64,000 nt of DNA from Paracoccaceae bacterium (GTDB lineage: Bacteria > Pseudomonadota > Alphaproteobacteria > Rhodobacterales > Rhodobacteraceae), in contig JASMHC010000015.1 of the NCBI GenBank assembly GCA_030750975.1, positions 124,001 to 188,000 of the forward strand, written 5' to 3'. The number at the start of each line of letters is the position of its first letter. Positions within the stretch are counted from its first letter, which is position 1. Under the pieces are notes generated by a model. The model made no database searches and was not told where the DNA came from. It saw only the letters and a list, made by a program, of their open reading frames with translations. The position numbers and the translations under genes were made by a program. Shown one piece after another: positions 43,406 through 53,499 of this stretch.

Positions 43406-44629
43406 TTACCCGCCGAAATCATCCAGCATGATGTCTTCACGGTCGACACCCAGTTCGAGCAGCATGTTGATGACCGACTGGTTCATGATCGGAGGGCCGC
43501 ACATGTAGTATTCGCAATCTTCCGGATTCGGATGGTTCTTGAGGTATTCCTCAAACAATACGTTGTGGATGAAGCCGGTATAGCCGGTCCATTCATCCTC
43601 GGGCATGGCGTCGGACAGGGCGACATGCCATTCGAAATTGTCGAATTCCTCTGCAAGACCGTCAAAATCTTCAACAAAGAACATCTCGCGCTTTGAGCGG
43701 GCGCCATACCAGAAGCTGATTTTCCGGTCGCGGTTTTTCAGACGTTTAAGCTGGTCGAAGATATGGCTGCGCATCGGGGCCATGCCCGCGCCGCCGCCGA
43801 TAAACACCATTTCCTTGTCGGTATCGCGGGCGAAGAATTCTCCGAACGGGCCGGAAATCGTAACCTTGTCGCCCGGTTTCAGGTTGAAAATGTAAGATGA
43901 CATCAGACCCGGAGGAATGCCCTCCGACCCCGGCGGCGGCGAGGCGACCCGGACGTTGAGCATGATCATGCCCTTTTCTTCGGGGTAGTTGGCCATCGAA
44001 TAGGCGCGTTCAACCGGTTCGGTCACAACCGATTCATACTGCCACAGATTGAAGCGGTCCCAATCTTCGCGGTATTCGTCCTCGATATCGAAATCGGTGT
44101 ATTTCAGGCTGTGCGCAGGGGCTTCGATCTGGATATAGCCGCCGGCGCGGAAATTCACATCCTCGCCCTCGGGCAGGTCCAGAACCAGCGCCTTGATGAA
44201 GGTGGCGACGTTTTCGTTGGAACGCACGGTGCATTCCCATTTCTTGACGCCGAAAACCTCTTCCGGGACTTCGATTTCCATATCATGCTTGACCGCCACC
44301 TGACAGGACAGACGGTCGCCGCAGGCCGCTTCGCGCTTGGTGATGTGGCCCTCTTCGGTTGGCAGGATCGAACCGCCGCCGGAATGCACCCGGACCCGGC
44401 ATTGGGCGCAGGTGCCGCCGCCGCCGCAGGCCGAGGGGACGAACAGTTTCTCGGCCGCCAGAGTTTGCAGCAATTTGCCGCCCGCAGGCACCGAGATGGT
44501 TTTTTCGCCGTTGATGGTGATGTTCACATTGCCGGACGAAACCAGTTGGCGGCGGGCCAGCAGGATGATCGTGACCAAAGCCACGACGATCAGCGTGAAC
44601 AGCAATACGCCAAGTCCGAAGGTTGTCAT
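43406..44629 (-). CDS. nqrF: Na+-translocating NADH:quinone reductase subunit F
   Basis: A 407-residue NADH-oxidising subunit: N-terminal membrane helix (~5-26), a 2Fe-2S ferredoxin domain with [11 protein letters not shown] and LSCQ (~68-110), then an FAD/NADH reductase module with [11 protein letters not shown] and [12 protein letters not shown]. It takes electrons from NADH into the NQR complex. Last of six genes in order ABCDEF, 13 bp after nqrE. Confidence 0.96.
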   Translation of the reverse strand: MTTFGLGVLLFTLIVVALVTIILLARRQLVSSGNVNITINGEKTISVPAGGKLLQTLAAEKLFVPSACGGGGTCAQCRVRVHSGGGSILPTEEGHITKREAACGDRLSCQVAVKHDMEIEVPEEVFGVKKWECTVRSNENVATFIKALVLDLPEGEDVNFRAGGYIQIEAPAHSLKYTDFDIEDEYREDWDRFNLWQYESVVTEPVERAYSMANYPEEKGMIMLNVRVASPPPGSEGIPPGLMSSYIFNLKPGDKVTISGPFGEFFARDTDKEMVFIGGGAGMAPMRSHIFDQLKRLKNRDRKISFWYGARSKREMFFVEDFDGLAEEFDNFEWHVALSDAMPEDEWTGYTGFIHNVLFEEYLKNHPNPEDCEYYMCGPPIMNQSVINMLLELGVDREDIMLDDFGG

Positions 44630-44642
44630 TTCCCGAACCCCC

Positions 44643-45251
44643 TTACAGACGCACGCCGCTGAACGACATGAAGGCCATAGCCATCAGCCCGGCGGTGATG
44701 AAGGTGATGCCCAGCCCTTGCAGGCCGTCGGGAATGTCCGAGTATTTCAGCTTTTCGCGCACACCGGCCATGGCGGTGATCGCCAGCGCCCAGCCAAAGC
44801 CCGAGGACAGGCCGTAAGTGGCGGATTCGGTGAAGGTGTAATTGCGCTCCACCATGAACAGGGACCCGCCAAGGATCGCGCAGTTGACGGTGATCAGCGG
44901 CAGGAAGACACCCAGCGCGTTGTAAAGCGACGGGAAATACTTATCGAGCACCATTTCAAGGATCTGAACCAGCGCGGCAATCACCCCGATATACGAGATC
45001 AGCCCAAGGAAGGTCAGGTCGATGTCCGGAAAGCCCGCCCATGCAAGCGCACCGGGGGCCAGCAGATAGGTCAGGATCAGGTTGTTGGCCGGAACGGTGA
45101 TCGCCTGAACCAGCATCACCGAGATGCCCAGCCCGATCGATGTCGAAATTTTCTTCGACACGGCAAGGAAGGTACACATGCCCAGAAAAAAGCTGAGCGC
45201 CAGATTTTCGATAAAGATGGCCTTGACGGCCAGGGACAGTAGCTCTTCCAT
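44643..45251 (-). CDS. nqrE: Na+-NQR subunit E
   Basis: A 202-residue membrane protein with six predicted helices and the paired [11 protein letters not shown] and [12 protein letters not shown] segments; NqrE has Cys residues (here in GMCTF and NCAILG) that hold, with NqrD, the membrane iron centre. Start overlaps the nqrD stop by one base (TGATG). Confidence 0.95.
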   Translation of the reverse strand: MEELLSLAVKAIFIENLALSFFLGMCTFLAVSKKISTSIGLGISVMLVQAITVPANNLILTYLLAPGALAWAGFPDIDLTFLGLISYIGVIAALVQILEMVLDKYFPSLYNALGVFLPLITVNCAILGGSLFMVERNYTFTESATYGLSSGFGWALAITAMAGVREKLKYSDIPDGLQGLGITFITAGLMAMAFMSFSGVRL

Positions 45252-45904
45252 CAGTGACCCTCGGCAATCTGGATTTTGTATTCACGCGCTTCGGCCTGGT
45301 CCGGTTTCCAGGTGCGGAAGGCCCAGATCAGAAGGCCGATGACAAAGAAGGCCGAAGGCGGCAGCAGCAGCATGCCGTTGGGGACATACCAGCCGCCGTT
45401 ATTGACCGTCTCGAGAATGGTCAGGCCGAACAGGCTGCCCGCCCCGAACAATTCGCGGATGAACCCGACCAGCAGCAACAGCAACCCGTATCCCACGCCA
45501 TTGCCGACCCCGTCGATGAACGAGGCCACCGGCGGATTGGACATGGCGAACGCCTCGGCCCGGCCCATGACGATACAGTTGGTGATGATCAGGCCAACAA
45601 AGACCGACAGGGTTTTGGAAATCTCGTAGGCAAAGGCCTTCAGCACCTGCTCTACAAGGATCACCAGCGATGCGATGATGACCATCTGGACGATGATCCT
45701 GATCGAATTGGGGATGTGGTTGCGCAGGATCGAGATGAAGAAGGACGAAAAAGCCGTCACCAGGATCACGGCGATGGTCATCACCATCGCGACTTTCAGC
45801 GACGACGTGACCGCCAGAGCCGAACAGATGCCCAACACCTGAACTGTGATCGGATTGTTGTCGACCAGCGGATCAACAAGAAGCTTTCTGTATGTCTGTG
45901 CCAT
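45251..45904 (-). CDS. nqrD: Na+-NQR subunit D
   Basis: A 217-residue paralogue of NqrE with six helices. Cys residues in LGICSALAV and [13 protein letters not shown] correspond to the intramembrane iron site shared with NqrE. It is part of the Na+ path. The start overlaps the nqrC stop by one base. Confidence 0.95.
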   Translation of the reverse strand: MAQTYRKLLVDPLVDNNPITVQVLGICSALAVTSSLKVAMVMTIAVILVTAFSSFFISILRNHIPNSIRIIVQMVIIASLVILVEQVLKAFAYEISKTLSVFVGLIITNCIVMGRAEAFAMSNPPVASFIDGVGNGVGYGLLLLLVGFIRELFGAGSLFGLTILETVNNGGWYVPNGMLLLPPSAFFVIGLLIWAFRTWKPDQAEAREYKIQIAEGH

Positions 45905-46710
45905 CAGAGGTCTCCTGCCTTGAGATTCGCCAGAAACGGCGCATAGCCGGTTTCGCCCATCCAGAAACGGACAAGATTATCGATACCGGCCGAAGTCAGC
46001 GTGGCCCCGGCCAGTGCGTCCACGTGAAACTCGGCGCCGGCCGGCGGGGCGGATTTGGCAACGGTGATCTGAAGAACGCCTTCGGCATCGGTCAGCTTTT
46101 TGCCGCTCCAAAGCGCCTTCCATCTTGGGTTGTCAACCTCGCCCCCAAGGCCCGGCGTTTCGGCATGGCTGTAAAACTGAAGGCCGAAAATGTCGTTGCC
46201 GTTTTCTTCCACCGCGATGAAGCCGTAAAGCGTGGACCACAGGCCATAGCCGTGGATCGGCAGGATCACCTTGTCGATCGCGCCCGTCTGGTCGCGCAGC
46301 AGATAGACGGTGACGAATTGCGACTGGCGGCCAATGCCCGCCGGATCGTCGGCAAGCGCGACCGAGGTTGCCGGATCATCCGCCGCGGCGCGGTCATCAA
46401 AGGTGGCGGCGTCGAACCGGTCGGTAAAGCTGCCGGTTGCCAGTTCAAGCACCCGTGGTTCGAATACGGTGAACGCCGTGGCCACATCGGTGCCGTTTTC
46501 ATACAGGCCCGCGACCTGAAGAATGTTGATCTGCTTTTCGCGGGCTTTGTTGATCTCTTGGATCGGGCGCAGCGCAACAGCGGCGGCCGAGACGATCATT
46601 GCGGCCACAAGACAAACCGCAACCGCCACGAACAGGGTTTTCGGAACCGAATCTTTCGGCAGGTCGAAAAAGCGGCGGACGGGGCCTTTGTTCGAATGCG
46701 CGTCAGACAT
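45904..46710 (-). CDS. nqrC: Na+-NQR subunit C (covalent FMN)
   Basis: A 268-residue subunit with one N-terminal helix (~27-48) and a periplasmic FMN domain. The flavin-attachment site reads [10 protein letters not shown] near residue 240: the Thr that binds FMN is kept, while the usual Ser two before it in SGAT is Ala. FMN is attached by ApbE, whose gene is divergent from this operon. Overlaps nqrB by 8 bp. Confidence 0.95.
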   Translation of the reverse strand: MSDAHSNKGPVRRFFDLPKDSVPKTLFVAVAVCLVAAMIVSAAAVALRPIQEINKAREKQINILQVAGLYENGTDVATAFTVFEPRVLELATGSFTDRFDAATFDDRAAADDPATSVALADDPAGIGRQSQFVTVYLLRDQTGAIDKVILPIHGYGLWSTLYGFIAVEENGNDIFGLQFYSHAETPGLGGEVDNPRWKALWSGKKLTDAEGVLQITVAKSAPPAGAEFHVDALAGATLTSAGIDNLVRFWMGETGYAPFLANLKAGDL

Positions 46711-47902
46711 TGCGCTTGGCCCTCCGGCGGATATTGGCCTGAACGACGAAATAGTCGATCAGCGGGGCGAAGACGTTGCCAAACAGGATCGCCAGCATCA
46801 TGCCTTCGGGAAAGGCCGGGTTCACGACGCGGATCATCACAACCATAAAGCCGATCAGCGCCCCGTAGATATAGCGGCCCAGATTGGTGTGGCTGGCCGA
46901 CACAGGCTCAGTCACCATGAAGGCCAGTCCAAAGGCATAGCCGCCGACAACCAGGTGCCAATACCACGGCATCGCGAACATCGGGTTGGTGTCGGACCCG
47001 ATCAGGTTCAGCAGGGTCGAGAATGCGATCATCCCGGCCAGACAGCCCACGACCAGACGCCAGTTGGCAATCTTGGTGATCAGCAGGAAGGCAAGGCCGA
47101 TCGTGATGGCGATGGTCGAGGTTTCACCAATGCTGCCCTGAACCGTACCGACAAATGCGTCCATCCAGGTGATGCCATAGGCGGACAGGTTCTGAAACCC
47201 GTCTGCCGCCGAAACCGCCAGAGCGGTCGCACCGGAAAAGCCGTCAACCGGTGTCCAGATGGTTTCGCCCGACATTTGCGCAGGGTAGGCGAAATACAGA
47301 AAGGCACGCCCTGTCAGTGCGGGATTTAGAAAGTTCTTGCCGGTTCCGCCGAAAACCTCTTTGCCGATGACAACACCGAAGGAAATGCCCAGCGCGACCT
47401 GCCAAAGCGGCACGTTCGGGGGCAGGATCAGGGCGTAGAGCATCGAGGTGACAAGGAAGCCTTCGTTCACCTCGTGTCGGCGCACGGTGGCGAACAGAAC
47501 CTCCCACACACCGCCGACAACCAGTGTCGTGATATAGATCGGCAAGAAGTACAAAAGCCCGTGCAGCATATTGGCCGCCGGGTTCGCGGCGTTGAAGCCA
47601 ATACCGAAGAAATCGATCACAGCCGCCCGCCAGCCCGAGGGGCCGAGCGCTTCAAAGGCGGTGTTGACCTGAAGGCCGGTGTTGTAAAGACCCATGAGGA
47701 TGGCAGGGATCGTCGCGATGACCACATAGGTCATGATCCGCTTCATATCGACATAGGATCGCGCATGTGGCGCAGCGGTTGTGACCGTTTTCGGGGTGTA
47801 GAGGAAGCTTTCCACCATCTCGTAGACAGGGAAAAGCCGCTCGTACCTGCCGCCTTTGGTAAATTGCGGCTCGATCCGGTCGAAGAAGTTACGCAAACCC
47901 AT
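46703..47902 (-). CDS. nqrB: Na+-NQR subunit B (covalent FMN, riboflavin)
   Basis: A 399-residue polytopic protein with the covalent FMN site DGFSGATALAVS near residue 224 and segments GTGKNFLNPAL and NPMFAMPWYWHL of the RnfD/NqrB family. It forms the main Na+ channel and quinone-reactive core. Starts 3 bp after nqrA. Confidence 0.96.
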   Translation of the reverse strand: MGLRNFFDRIEPQFTKGGRYERLFPVYEMVESFLYTPKTVTTAAPHARSYVDMKRIMTYVVIATIPAILMGLYNTGLQVNTAFEALGPSGWRAAVIDFFGIGFNAANPAANMLHGLLYFLPIYITTLVVGGVWEVLFATVRRHEVNEGFLVTSMLYALILPPNVPLWQVALGISFGVVIGKEVFGGTGKNFLNPALTGRAFLYFAYPAQMSGETIWTPVDGFSGATALAVSAADGFQNLSAYGITWMDAFVGTVQGSIGETSTIAITIGLAFLLITKIANWRLVVGCLAGMIAFSTLLNLIGSDTNPMFAMPWYWHLVVGGYAFGLAFMVTEPVSASHTNLGRYIYGALIGFMVVMIRVVNPAFPEGMMLAILFGNVFAPLIDYFVVQANIRRRAKRNV

Positions 47903-47905
47903 GCG

Positions 47906-49243
47906 TCAGCCCTCTTTCTCGATCTTGGTCAGACAGTCGCGAAGCGCGATGCGGTATTCATATTTGGCGGGGCAGGCAAAGCCGACGAGACCGAGGTCTT
48001 CCTCGTCAAGTTCCAGCACGCCCAGAAGCTGAGCCTGATCGGTGTCCATCACCAAAAGCGCACGCAAAAGCTGGGTGGGCAGAAAATCCTGCGGCATCAG
48101 TTCTTCAAACGTGCCGGTTGGCACCATCGCGCGGCGACCGCCGTTCAGGTTCGAGGTCAGCGCATACAGCTTTTTCGAAAACGCCGAGCCAAGAACCGGC
48201 TGGACGGCGAATTTTGAAGGCATGGGCCGTATCCAGCCCAGAACGGTCTGGTTCTGGTCTTCCTCGATCACCGTGATCTGGCGGGCATAGCGGCCAAGGA
48301 AGGCATCGGCCCCGTCGCCCGCGCGGCCGCTAAGGACCGAACCAGAGATCATGCGCACATGCAGATCCTGCGGCAGATCGTTCACCAGCAGGTCGGTCAT
48401 CGACGCCCCGGCGGTGGTGCGGACCAAGCGCGGATTGGCGCAGGCCGGGCCGCACAGGGCGATGGTAACGCGCGGATCGTAGAAGCCGGTTTCCAGAAGG
48501 CGGCCGATGACGATCACATCGGCGTAGCTGATCGTCCAGACGGTTTTCTCGGCGCTTGGCGGTTCGAGGAAATGCATATGTGTGCCGGCAAGCCCCGCCG
48601 GATGAGGCCCCGCGAAGCCCGCAACCTCAACCGAAGCCGGGGCGGGAATTTGCGCATCTGGGCGCTGGCACAGATAGGTTTTGCCGTCGCTCAGGGCGGC
48701 GATGGCTTCCAGTCCCTTGTGGAAGGCCGCGGGATCCTCCGCGATGATCGGCGCGGGATCGGCGGCCAACGGCTCGGTTTCCATCGCGTTGACATAGATC
48801 GCCGCAGGGCGGGTTGCCGGATCGGGAACCTTGGAATAGGGGCGCGTGCGAAACGATGTCCAAAGCCCCGAGGCACACAGCCGTTCGGCCAGACCTTCGG
48901 GCGTTGCGATATCTCCGACCGTCGAGAAATCAACTGGCTGGGCGGCGGCTTCGTCAGGCGTGATCTCGACGCTGATCAGCTTGCGGCGGGCGCCACGGTT
49001 GATCGCCTTGATCCGCCCCGAAACGGGCGATGTGACCTGAACTTCAGGGGTGTCTTTATGGGCCAGAACCGGCGCACCGCGCGCGACGATATCGCCTTCG
49101 GCCACCGCCAGACGCGGTTTGAGGCCGATATAGTCTTCGCCCAGAATCGCAACGGTCCTAACGGCAGGCGCATCCTCAACAGTCGCCGCCGGGGCGCCGG
49201 TGATCGGAAGGGTAAGACCTTTTTTAAGCCTGAATTGCTGCAA
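47906..49243 (-). CDS. nqrA: Na+-NQR subunit A
   Basis: A 445-residue soluble subunit with the N-terminal RLKKGLTLPITGAP and the barrel-sandwich segment GLKPRLAVAEGDIVARGAPV. The only start that gives the conserved N-terminus is a TTG at 49243; the nearby ATG at 49251 is in another frame. NqrA holds a ubiquinone-binding site. First gene of the operon; apbE-nqrM are divergent with about 180 bp between. Confidence 0.93.
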   Translation of the reverse strand: MQQFRLKKGLTLPITGAPAATVEDAPAVRTVAILGEDYIGLKPRLAVAEGDIVARGAPVLAHKDTPEVQVTSPVSGRIKAINRGARRKLISVEITPDEAAAQPVDFSTVGDIATPEGLAERLCASGLWTSFRTRPYSKVPDPATRPAAIYVNAMETEPLAADPAPIIAEDPAAFHKGLEAIAALSDGKTYLCQRPDAQIPAPASVEVAGFAGPHPAGLAGTHMHFLEPPSAEKTVWTISYADVIVIGRLLETGFYDPRVTIALCGPACANPRLVRTTAGASMTDLLVNDLPQDLHVRMISGSVLSGRAGDGADAFLGRYARQITVIEEDQNQTVLGWIRPMPSKFAVQPVLGSAFSKKLYALTSNLNGGRRAMVPTGTFEELMPQDFLPTQLLRALLVMDTDQAQLLGVLELDEEDLGLVGFACPAKYEYRIALRDCLTKIEKEG

Positions 49244-49424
49244 CGCGGCATCTTTCTTTGCTATTCCGGCGCCTTATGCAACAGCCGGTCGGAAAGCAAA
49301 ACCGTATTTTTGGGATTTTTGTAAAAAAACGTCCCAAAACGGTTGAAAATCGTCGTTTAATCCCCCACAAGGCAGCCTGCGGACGCAAGTGCCGCGTTGT
49401 GTATTCCGAACGGAGATCCCCGCC

Positions 49425-50441
49425 GTGAAAGACCTTATCCGGATCAAGCGCCGTCATTTCCTCGTCATGCCTTTCGCGCTTGCAGCATGCAATTTCCGCG
49501 ACGGCATCCTAAGGCTGAGTGGTCTGACCATGGGCACCACATATAATGTGATTGCAGTGGATAATGACGGCAAGACATCCGAAGCCGACCTGCAAAGCGC
49601 GGTTGAAACGGGTCTGGCCCGGGTCAATTCCCAAATGTCGAACTGGAACGCCGGTTCGGAAATCTCGCGCTTCAATGCGCAAGGCACCGGAACCGCCCGG
49701 CTTTCGGACGATCTGGCCACCGTCGTTCAGGCGGCGCAGGATGTGCATATGGCCAGCAACGGCATGTTCGACGTGACCGTTGGCCGTCTGGTTGATCTGT
49801 GGGGTTTTGGCGCAGGCACGACTGGCAATGCCATTCCAGCGGACACCGCGATTGCCGAGGCCATGGAAGGCACCGGCCAGTCACGCAATCTGCGGCTAAG
49901 CGGCAACGCGCTGGAAAAGCTGGATGACAGCACCGAGATTTACCTGTCGTCCATCGGCAAAGGCTATGGTGTGGATGTGGTCGCAGCCGCAGTCGAATCC
50001 TTTGGCATCACCGATTACATGGTCGAGATCGGCGGCGATCTTTATACCTCGGGCAACAACCCGGACGGGCAGCCGTGGCAAATCGGCATCGAAGCCCCTT
50101 TTGCTGGCAGCCGCGAGGTGCATCAGGTGGCCAGTGTCTCGGGCTTCGGGCTGGCGACCTCGGGCGATTACCGCAATTTCTTTGAACAGGGCGGTGTGCG
50201 CTATAGCCACATCATCGATCCGACCACCGGATATCCGATCACCCATAACACCGTCTCGGCCACGGTACTGACCGACAATGCGATGCTGGCCGATGCCTGG
50301 GCTACGGCGATGCTGACGCTGGGCCGTGACCGTGGTATGGAGATCGCCGAGGCCCGCAATATGGCGGTCGTGTTCATCGAAAACGACGGCAATGCGCTGG
50401 GCACTTCGGCCAGTTCGCGCTTTGCCGCGCTTCAGGCGTAA
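49425..50441 (+). CDS. apbE: FAD:protein FMN transferase (flavin attachment for NQR), Tat-type lipoprotein
   Basis: A 338-residue ApbE from the GTG at 49425 (GGAG nine bases upstream). The N-terminus has a twin-arginine motif, KRRHFLV, and a lipobox LAAC near residue 22, so it is probably a Tat-exported lipoprotein. The core has TMGTTYNV, DVTVGRLVDLWGF, SSIGKGYGVD, MVEIGGDLY and HIIDPTTGYPI with the Mg/FAD residues. It attaches FMN to Thr in NqrB and NqrC on the periplasmic side. It is divergent from nqrA and followed by nqrM, whereas many genomes place both after nqrF. Confidence 0.94.
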   Translation: MKDLIRIKRRHFLVMPFALAACNFRDGILRLSGLTMGTTYNVIAVDNDGKTSEADLQSAVETGLARVNSQMSNWNAGSEISRFNAQGTGTARLSDDLATVVQAAQDVHMASNGMFDVTVGRLVDLWGFGAGTTGNAIPADTAIAEAMEGTGQSRNLRLSGNALEKLDDSTEIYLSSIGKGYGVDVVAAAVESFGITDYMVEIGGDLYTSGNNPDGQPWQIGIEAPFAGSREVHQVASVSGFGLATSGDYRNFFEQGGVRYSHIIDPTTGYPITHNTVSATVLTDNAMLADAWATAMLTLGRDRGMEIAEARNMAVVFIENDGNALGTSASSRFAALQA

Positions 50442-50460
50442 TCACCAGGGGGTCGGTATC

Positions 50461-50679
50461 ATGGCGACGTTTCTTTTTGCATTCGGCCTGTTGATGGTCA
50501 TCGTGTTGGGCATGGCGCTGGGCGTGATCCTGAATGGCCGGACGATCAAGGGCAGTTGCGGCGGGCTGAACGCCGTTGAAGGCGCCGACCGCTGCCTGGT
50601 CTGCAAAAAAGAGATCGACCCCGATTCGCCGCTGCGTGAACGGCTTGAATGCCCTCGGGCCAGAAAAAAGCACGCTTAA
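50461..50679 (+). CDS. nqrM: NqrM, Na+-NQR maturation factor
   Basis: A 72-residue protein from the ATG at 50461, 19 bp after apbE. One membrane helix (~3-25) is followed by four Cys: C33 in GSCGGL, C45 and C48 in CLVCKKEI, C64 in ECPR, the DUF539/NqrM pattern. NqrM is needed to deliver iron to the NqrD/NqrE site. Longer upstream frames overlap apbE and are not real. Confidence 0.93.
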   Translation: MATFLFAFGLLMVIVLGMALGVILNGRTIKGSCGGLNAVEGADRCLVCKKEIDPDSPLRERLECPRARKKHA

Positions 50680-50690
50680 GCTGGGCCTGA

Positions 50691-50882
50691 TCAATTTAGC
50701 GGCACGAAAGCCAGGGTCAGAAACGCCGTGGCGGCCACCACTCCGTACATCCACAAACGCCATCTCGGCCCTTCGGCTTTCCAGGTGCGGCGATAGCCAT
50801 AGCCGGCCACGCATCCGATCACGAACAGGATCGTGGCGATCAGTGGTGTCAGGACAAATTCGGGCACGAAAGGCGGTTCCAC
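50691..50882 (-). CDS. Small two-helix membrane protein
   Basis: A 63-residue protein with two hydrophobic segments (VLTPLIATILFVIGCVAG at ~10-27 and VVAATAFLTLAFVP at ~48-61) split by a basic loop. Coding character looks real: start ATG, compact, convergent with nqrM (stops 11 bp apart). I do not recognise a family. It may serve the NQR region or be independent. Confidence 0.55.
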   Translation of the reverse strand: MEPPFVPEFVLTPLIATILFVIGCVAGYGYRRTWKAEGPRWRLWMYGVVAATAFLTLAFVPLN

Positions 50883-50948
50883 GGTTGGATCAATCGGTCT
50901 AACCTATCTGTACGACCGCAGGCCATTGATCAAGCAAAGGAACACGAA

Positions 50949-51470
50949 ATGCCCGAATCCTATCGTCCGCATTTTCCGTCTGACGACCATAAGGAAAAGA
51001 CCCATAGCCAAAGCCTTGAATCAAACTCGGCGGTCGGGAATGCACGGATCGCGGATGTGCTGGGGAAAAAGGGCAATGCGGTGATCACGATCCGCCCGCA
51101 GGAAACGCTGGGCCGGGCGGTGGAAATCCTGCGCGACCGGAATGTCGGGGCGCTGCTTGTCACCGATGCCAACGGCGCAATCCAGGGCATCCTTTCCGAG
51201 CGCGACATCGTGCGCAAACTGGCCGAAACCCCGGGGCGCACCCTGCCGCATGAGGTCGCCCAAGTCATGACAGAAAAGGTGATCACCTGCACCGGCGACG
51301 ACCTGGTTGAGGCCGTCACGAAACGCATGAGCGATGGCCGCTTCCGCCATATGCCGGTGGTGGAAAACGGGCGGCTGGTTGGTTTGGTCTCGATCGGTGA
51401 TCTGGTCAATTTCCGTCTGGTCCAGCTTGAATACGAGGCGCTGAAACTGAAACAGCTGATCGTGGGATAG
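50949..51470 (+). CDS. CBS-pair domain protein
   Basis: A 173-residue protein: a polar N-terminal ~30 residues, then two CBS motifs (~45-100 and ~105-165) with GALLVTDANGAIQGILSERDIVR and HMPVVENGRLVGLVSIGDLV segments. CBS pairs bind adenosyl ligands (AMP, ATP, SAM, NADH) and sense energy state; stand-alone forms are common in alphaproteobacteria. AAAGGAA precedes the ATG. Partner unknown. Confidence 0.88.
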   Translation: MPESYRPHFPSDDHKEKTHSQSLESNSAVGNARIADVLGKKGNAVITIRPQETLGRAVEILRDRNVGALLVTDANGAIQGILSERDIVRKLAETPGRTLPHEVAQVMTEKVITCTGDDLVEAVTKRMSDGRFRHMPVVENGRLVGLVSIGDLVNFRLVQLEYEALKLKQLIVG

Positions 51471-51490
51471 GGGGCAGAGCCGGGCCGCGC

Positions 51491-52651
51491 ATGACCAGTA
51501 TTCTGTTCATACAAAACGGCGATTACCGCGACGCCTATCAGCGCTTCGCCCGTGGCGGGCCAGAAACCTATCGCGATCAGCGCCGGTCGGTGGATTACGT
51601 GGCCGGGCTGACCACGCGCGGCAAGGTAACAACCGCGGCCTATTGTCAGGCCAGTTATCACGAAGAACTGGCACCCGGCCTTTGGGCGATTGGCATGCAG
51701 CGGGGGAACGTCTCGGCCCGGCAGATCAGGAAGATTTTCGATCAGGCCAATCCGACCCATGTGATCCTGCGCACGCCGGATCGCGGGTTTCTGCGGGAAA
51801 TCCGTAAACGCAACTTGCCGCTGCTGCCGTCGTTTGCCGATATCATCAATCCGGGCGGCCTGCGCACGCGGCTGACCCATGTCCTGCTAAGGCGTGCGCT
51901 TTTGCAGTGCCAGACGCCCTGTTATTCGAACCACAGCCTGAATGCCTCGCGTTCGCTGGTGAATGTGCTGGGCCTGCCCGAAGACAAAGTCGTACCGTGG
52001 GACTGGAGCAAGGTCCCCTTCACCTTTCCCGCAAAGACAGGGGCGGTAAACCCCGAGACGCCGACCGCGTTTTATGCCGGTGTTTTATCCGAGCATAAGG
52101 GCGTGGGCGATTGCCTTGCGGCGGTCGCCGTGTTGAAGGCCAGAGGCATCAGGCTGACCATGCGTTTCGCCGGTCCGGGGGATATTGGCGAATGGACCGC
52201 CAGGGCTGAGGCGCTGGGCATTGCCGATCAGGTCGCCTTTCTGGGCGTCGTCGGCAACGCGGAAGTGCGCGAAAAGATGAACGCGCATGATGTTGTTATC
52301 GTAGCGTCGCGGCACAGTTACCCCGAAGGCCTGCCCAACACGATCTACGAAGCGCTGGCATCGCGGTCGGTGATGGTGATCTCGGACCACCCGTCTTTCA
52401 GCGGGCGCTTGCGCCCCGACGAAGAGGCGGTTGTGTTCGAAGCGCAAAATCCCGCTTCGCTGGCGGATGGTATCACCATGGCCGTGTCCGATCCGGCCCT
52501 ATACAAGCGCGTGTCTGCCAACGCCGAGGCGGCGCATGACCGGCTGTATATCGGGCTTGAATGGACCGAGCTGGTGGAAACCTTCCTGAATGATCCGCTG
52601 AACGAAACCGGCTGGGTTACGCGCAATTGTCTTAGCGTTCTGGATCCCTGA
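51491..52651 (+). CDS. Glycosyltransferase family 4 (GT-B fold)
   Basis: A 386-residue protein with the GT4 C-terminal features FYAGVLSEHKGVGD, MRFAGPGDIGEW and the nucleotide-sugar site SRHSYPEGLPNTIYEALA (EX7E form). It probably transfers a hexose in polysaccharide or glycolipid synthesis. It starts 20 bp after the CBS protein. No other polysaccharide genes are adjacent, so it may be an orphan. Confidence 0.85.
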   Translation: MTSILFIQNGDYRDAYQRFARGGPETYRDQRRSVDYVAGLTTRGKVTTAAYCQASYHEELAPGLWAIGMQRGNVSARQIRKIFDQANPTHVILRTPDRGFLREIRKRNLPLLPSFADIINPGGLRTRLTHVLLRRALLQCQTPCYSNHSLNASRSLVNVLGLPEDKVVPWDWSKVPFTFPAKTGAVNPETPTAFYAGVLSEHKGVGDCLAAVAVLKARGIRLTMRFAGPGDIGEWTARAEALGIADQVAFLGVVGNAEVREKMNAHDVVIVASRHSYPEGLPNTIYEALASRSVMVISDHPSFSGRLRPDEEAVVFEAQNPASLADGITMAVSDPALYKRVSANAEAAHDRLYIGLEWTELVETFLNDPLNETGWVTRNCLSVLDP

Positions 52652-52669
52652 AAACGCGCCGGTCGGGGG

Positions 52670-52713
52670 TTGACCCGATTTTGTTATATGCCATAACTAT
52701 CCTGATTGCATAT
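52670..52713 (+). promoter_or_regulatory. Promoter with overlapping dyads before the crotonase operon
   Basis: A -35-like TTGACC (52670-52675) and a -10-like CATAAC (52692-52697) at 16 bp spacing. A dyad GTTAT-ATGCC-ATAAC (52683-52697) covers the -10, and a wider one pairs ATATGC (52686-52691) with GCATAT (52708-52713). The MarR protein encoded second in this operon is the obvious binding candidate. Confidence 0.6.
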
Positions 52714-52727
52714 CACGGGAGCCTTCA

Positions 52728-53495
52728 ATGCAGGCTGACATTCTTCAGGTTTCGGTCGAAGGCGCGGTTGCCACGCTGACCATGAACCGCCCCGACAAAC
52801 GCAACGCCATGTGCGAAGACCTGCTTGTGGCGATTGAAGCGTTCTTTTCCAAGCCGCCTGACGGGGTGCGGGTTGTCATCCTGACCGGCACCAGTGGGCA
52901 TTATTGTTCCGGTCTGGACCTGTCCGAGCATGTGCACCGCTCATCAGAAGAAAACCTGCACCATTCGCGCCACTGGCATGCGGTCATGGAGAAGATCCAG
53001 TTCGGCGGGCTGGTGGTTGTGTCTGCCATGTTCGGCGCGGTGATCGGCGGCGGGCTAGAGCTGGCGGCGGCCACGCATGTGCGCATTGCCGAAGCCTCGA
53101 CAATCTTTCAACTGCCCGAGGGGCGGCGGGGCATTTTCGTCGGTGGTGGGGCAACGGCGCGGGTCGGGCGCATCATCGGGGCCGACCGGATGACCGAAAT
53201 GATGCTGACCGGCCGCAAATACGGGGCTGATGAGGGGCTGGCCCTGGGGCTGGCCCATTATTCCGTCGGTGAAGGCGAGGCGATGGCACTGGCGCAAACA
53301 CTGGCCGGAAAAATCGCGCGCAATGCGCGGATGTCGAACTATCTGATGATCAACTCGATCGCGCGGATCAACGACATGAGCCAATCTGACGGGCTTTACA
53401 CAGAATCGCTTGCCGCGGCCCTGTCACAATCCACACCGGATGCCGAGGAAGGCCTGCGGGCCTTTCTTGAAAAGCGTCCACCGGAATTCGGATAG
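52728..53495 (+). CDS. Enoyl-CoA hydratase/isomerase (crotonase) family protein
   Basis: A 255-residue crotonase with the oxyanion-hole segments HYCSGLDLSEH and GAVIGGGLELAAATH and a LPEGRRGIFVGGGAT active-site region. GGGAG at 52717-52721 is the ribosome site. It is the first gene of an operon with a MarR regulator and an amidohydrolase of the CouO type, so hydration of an aryl-enoyl-CoA such as p-coumaroyl-CoA or cinnamoyl-CoA is likely. Function is inferred from neighbours; no CoA ligase is nearby. Confidence 0.85.
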   Translation: MQADILQVSVEGAVATLTMNRPDKRNAMCEDLLVAIEAFFSKPPDGVRVVILTGTSGHYCSGLDLSEHVHRSSEENLHHSRHWHAVMEKIQFGGLVVVSAMFGAVIGGGLELAAATHVRIAEASTIFQLPEGRRGIFVGGGATARVGRIIGADRMTEMMLTGRKYGADEGLALGLAHYSVGEGEAMALAQTLAGKIARNARMSNYLMINSIARINDMSQSDGLYTESLAAALSQSTPDAEEGLRAFLEKRPPEFG

Positions 53496-53499
53496 ACCC

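Noticed and set aside
43300-43449. A 50-codon N-terminal extension of the LysR gene
   Set aside because: It overlaps nqrF and the nqrF terminator and has no homology; the TTG at 43299 with AAGGAG gives the normal LysR N-terminus.
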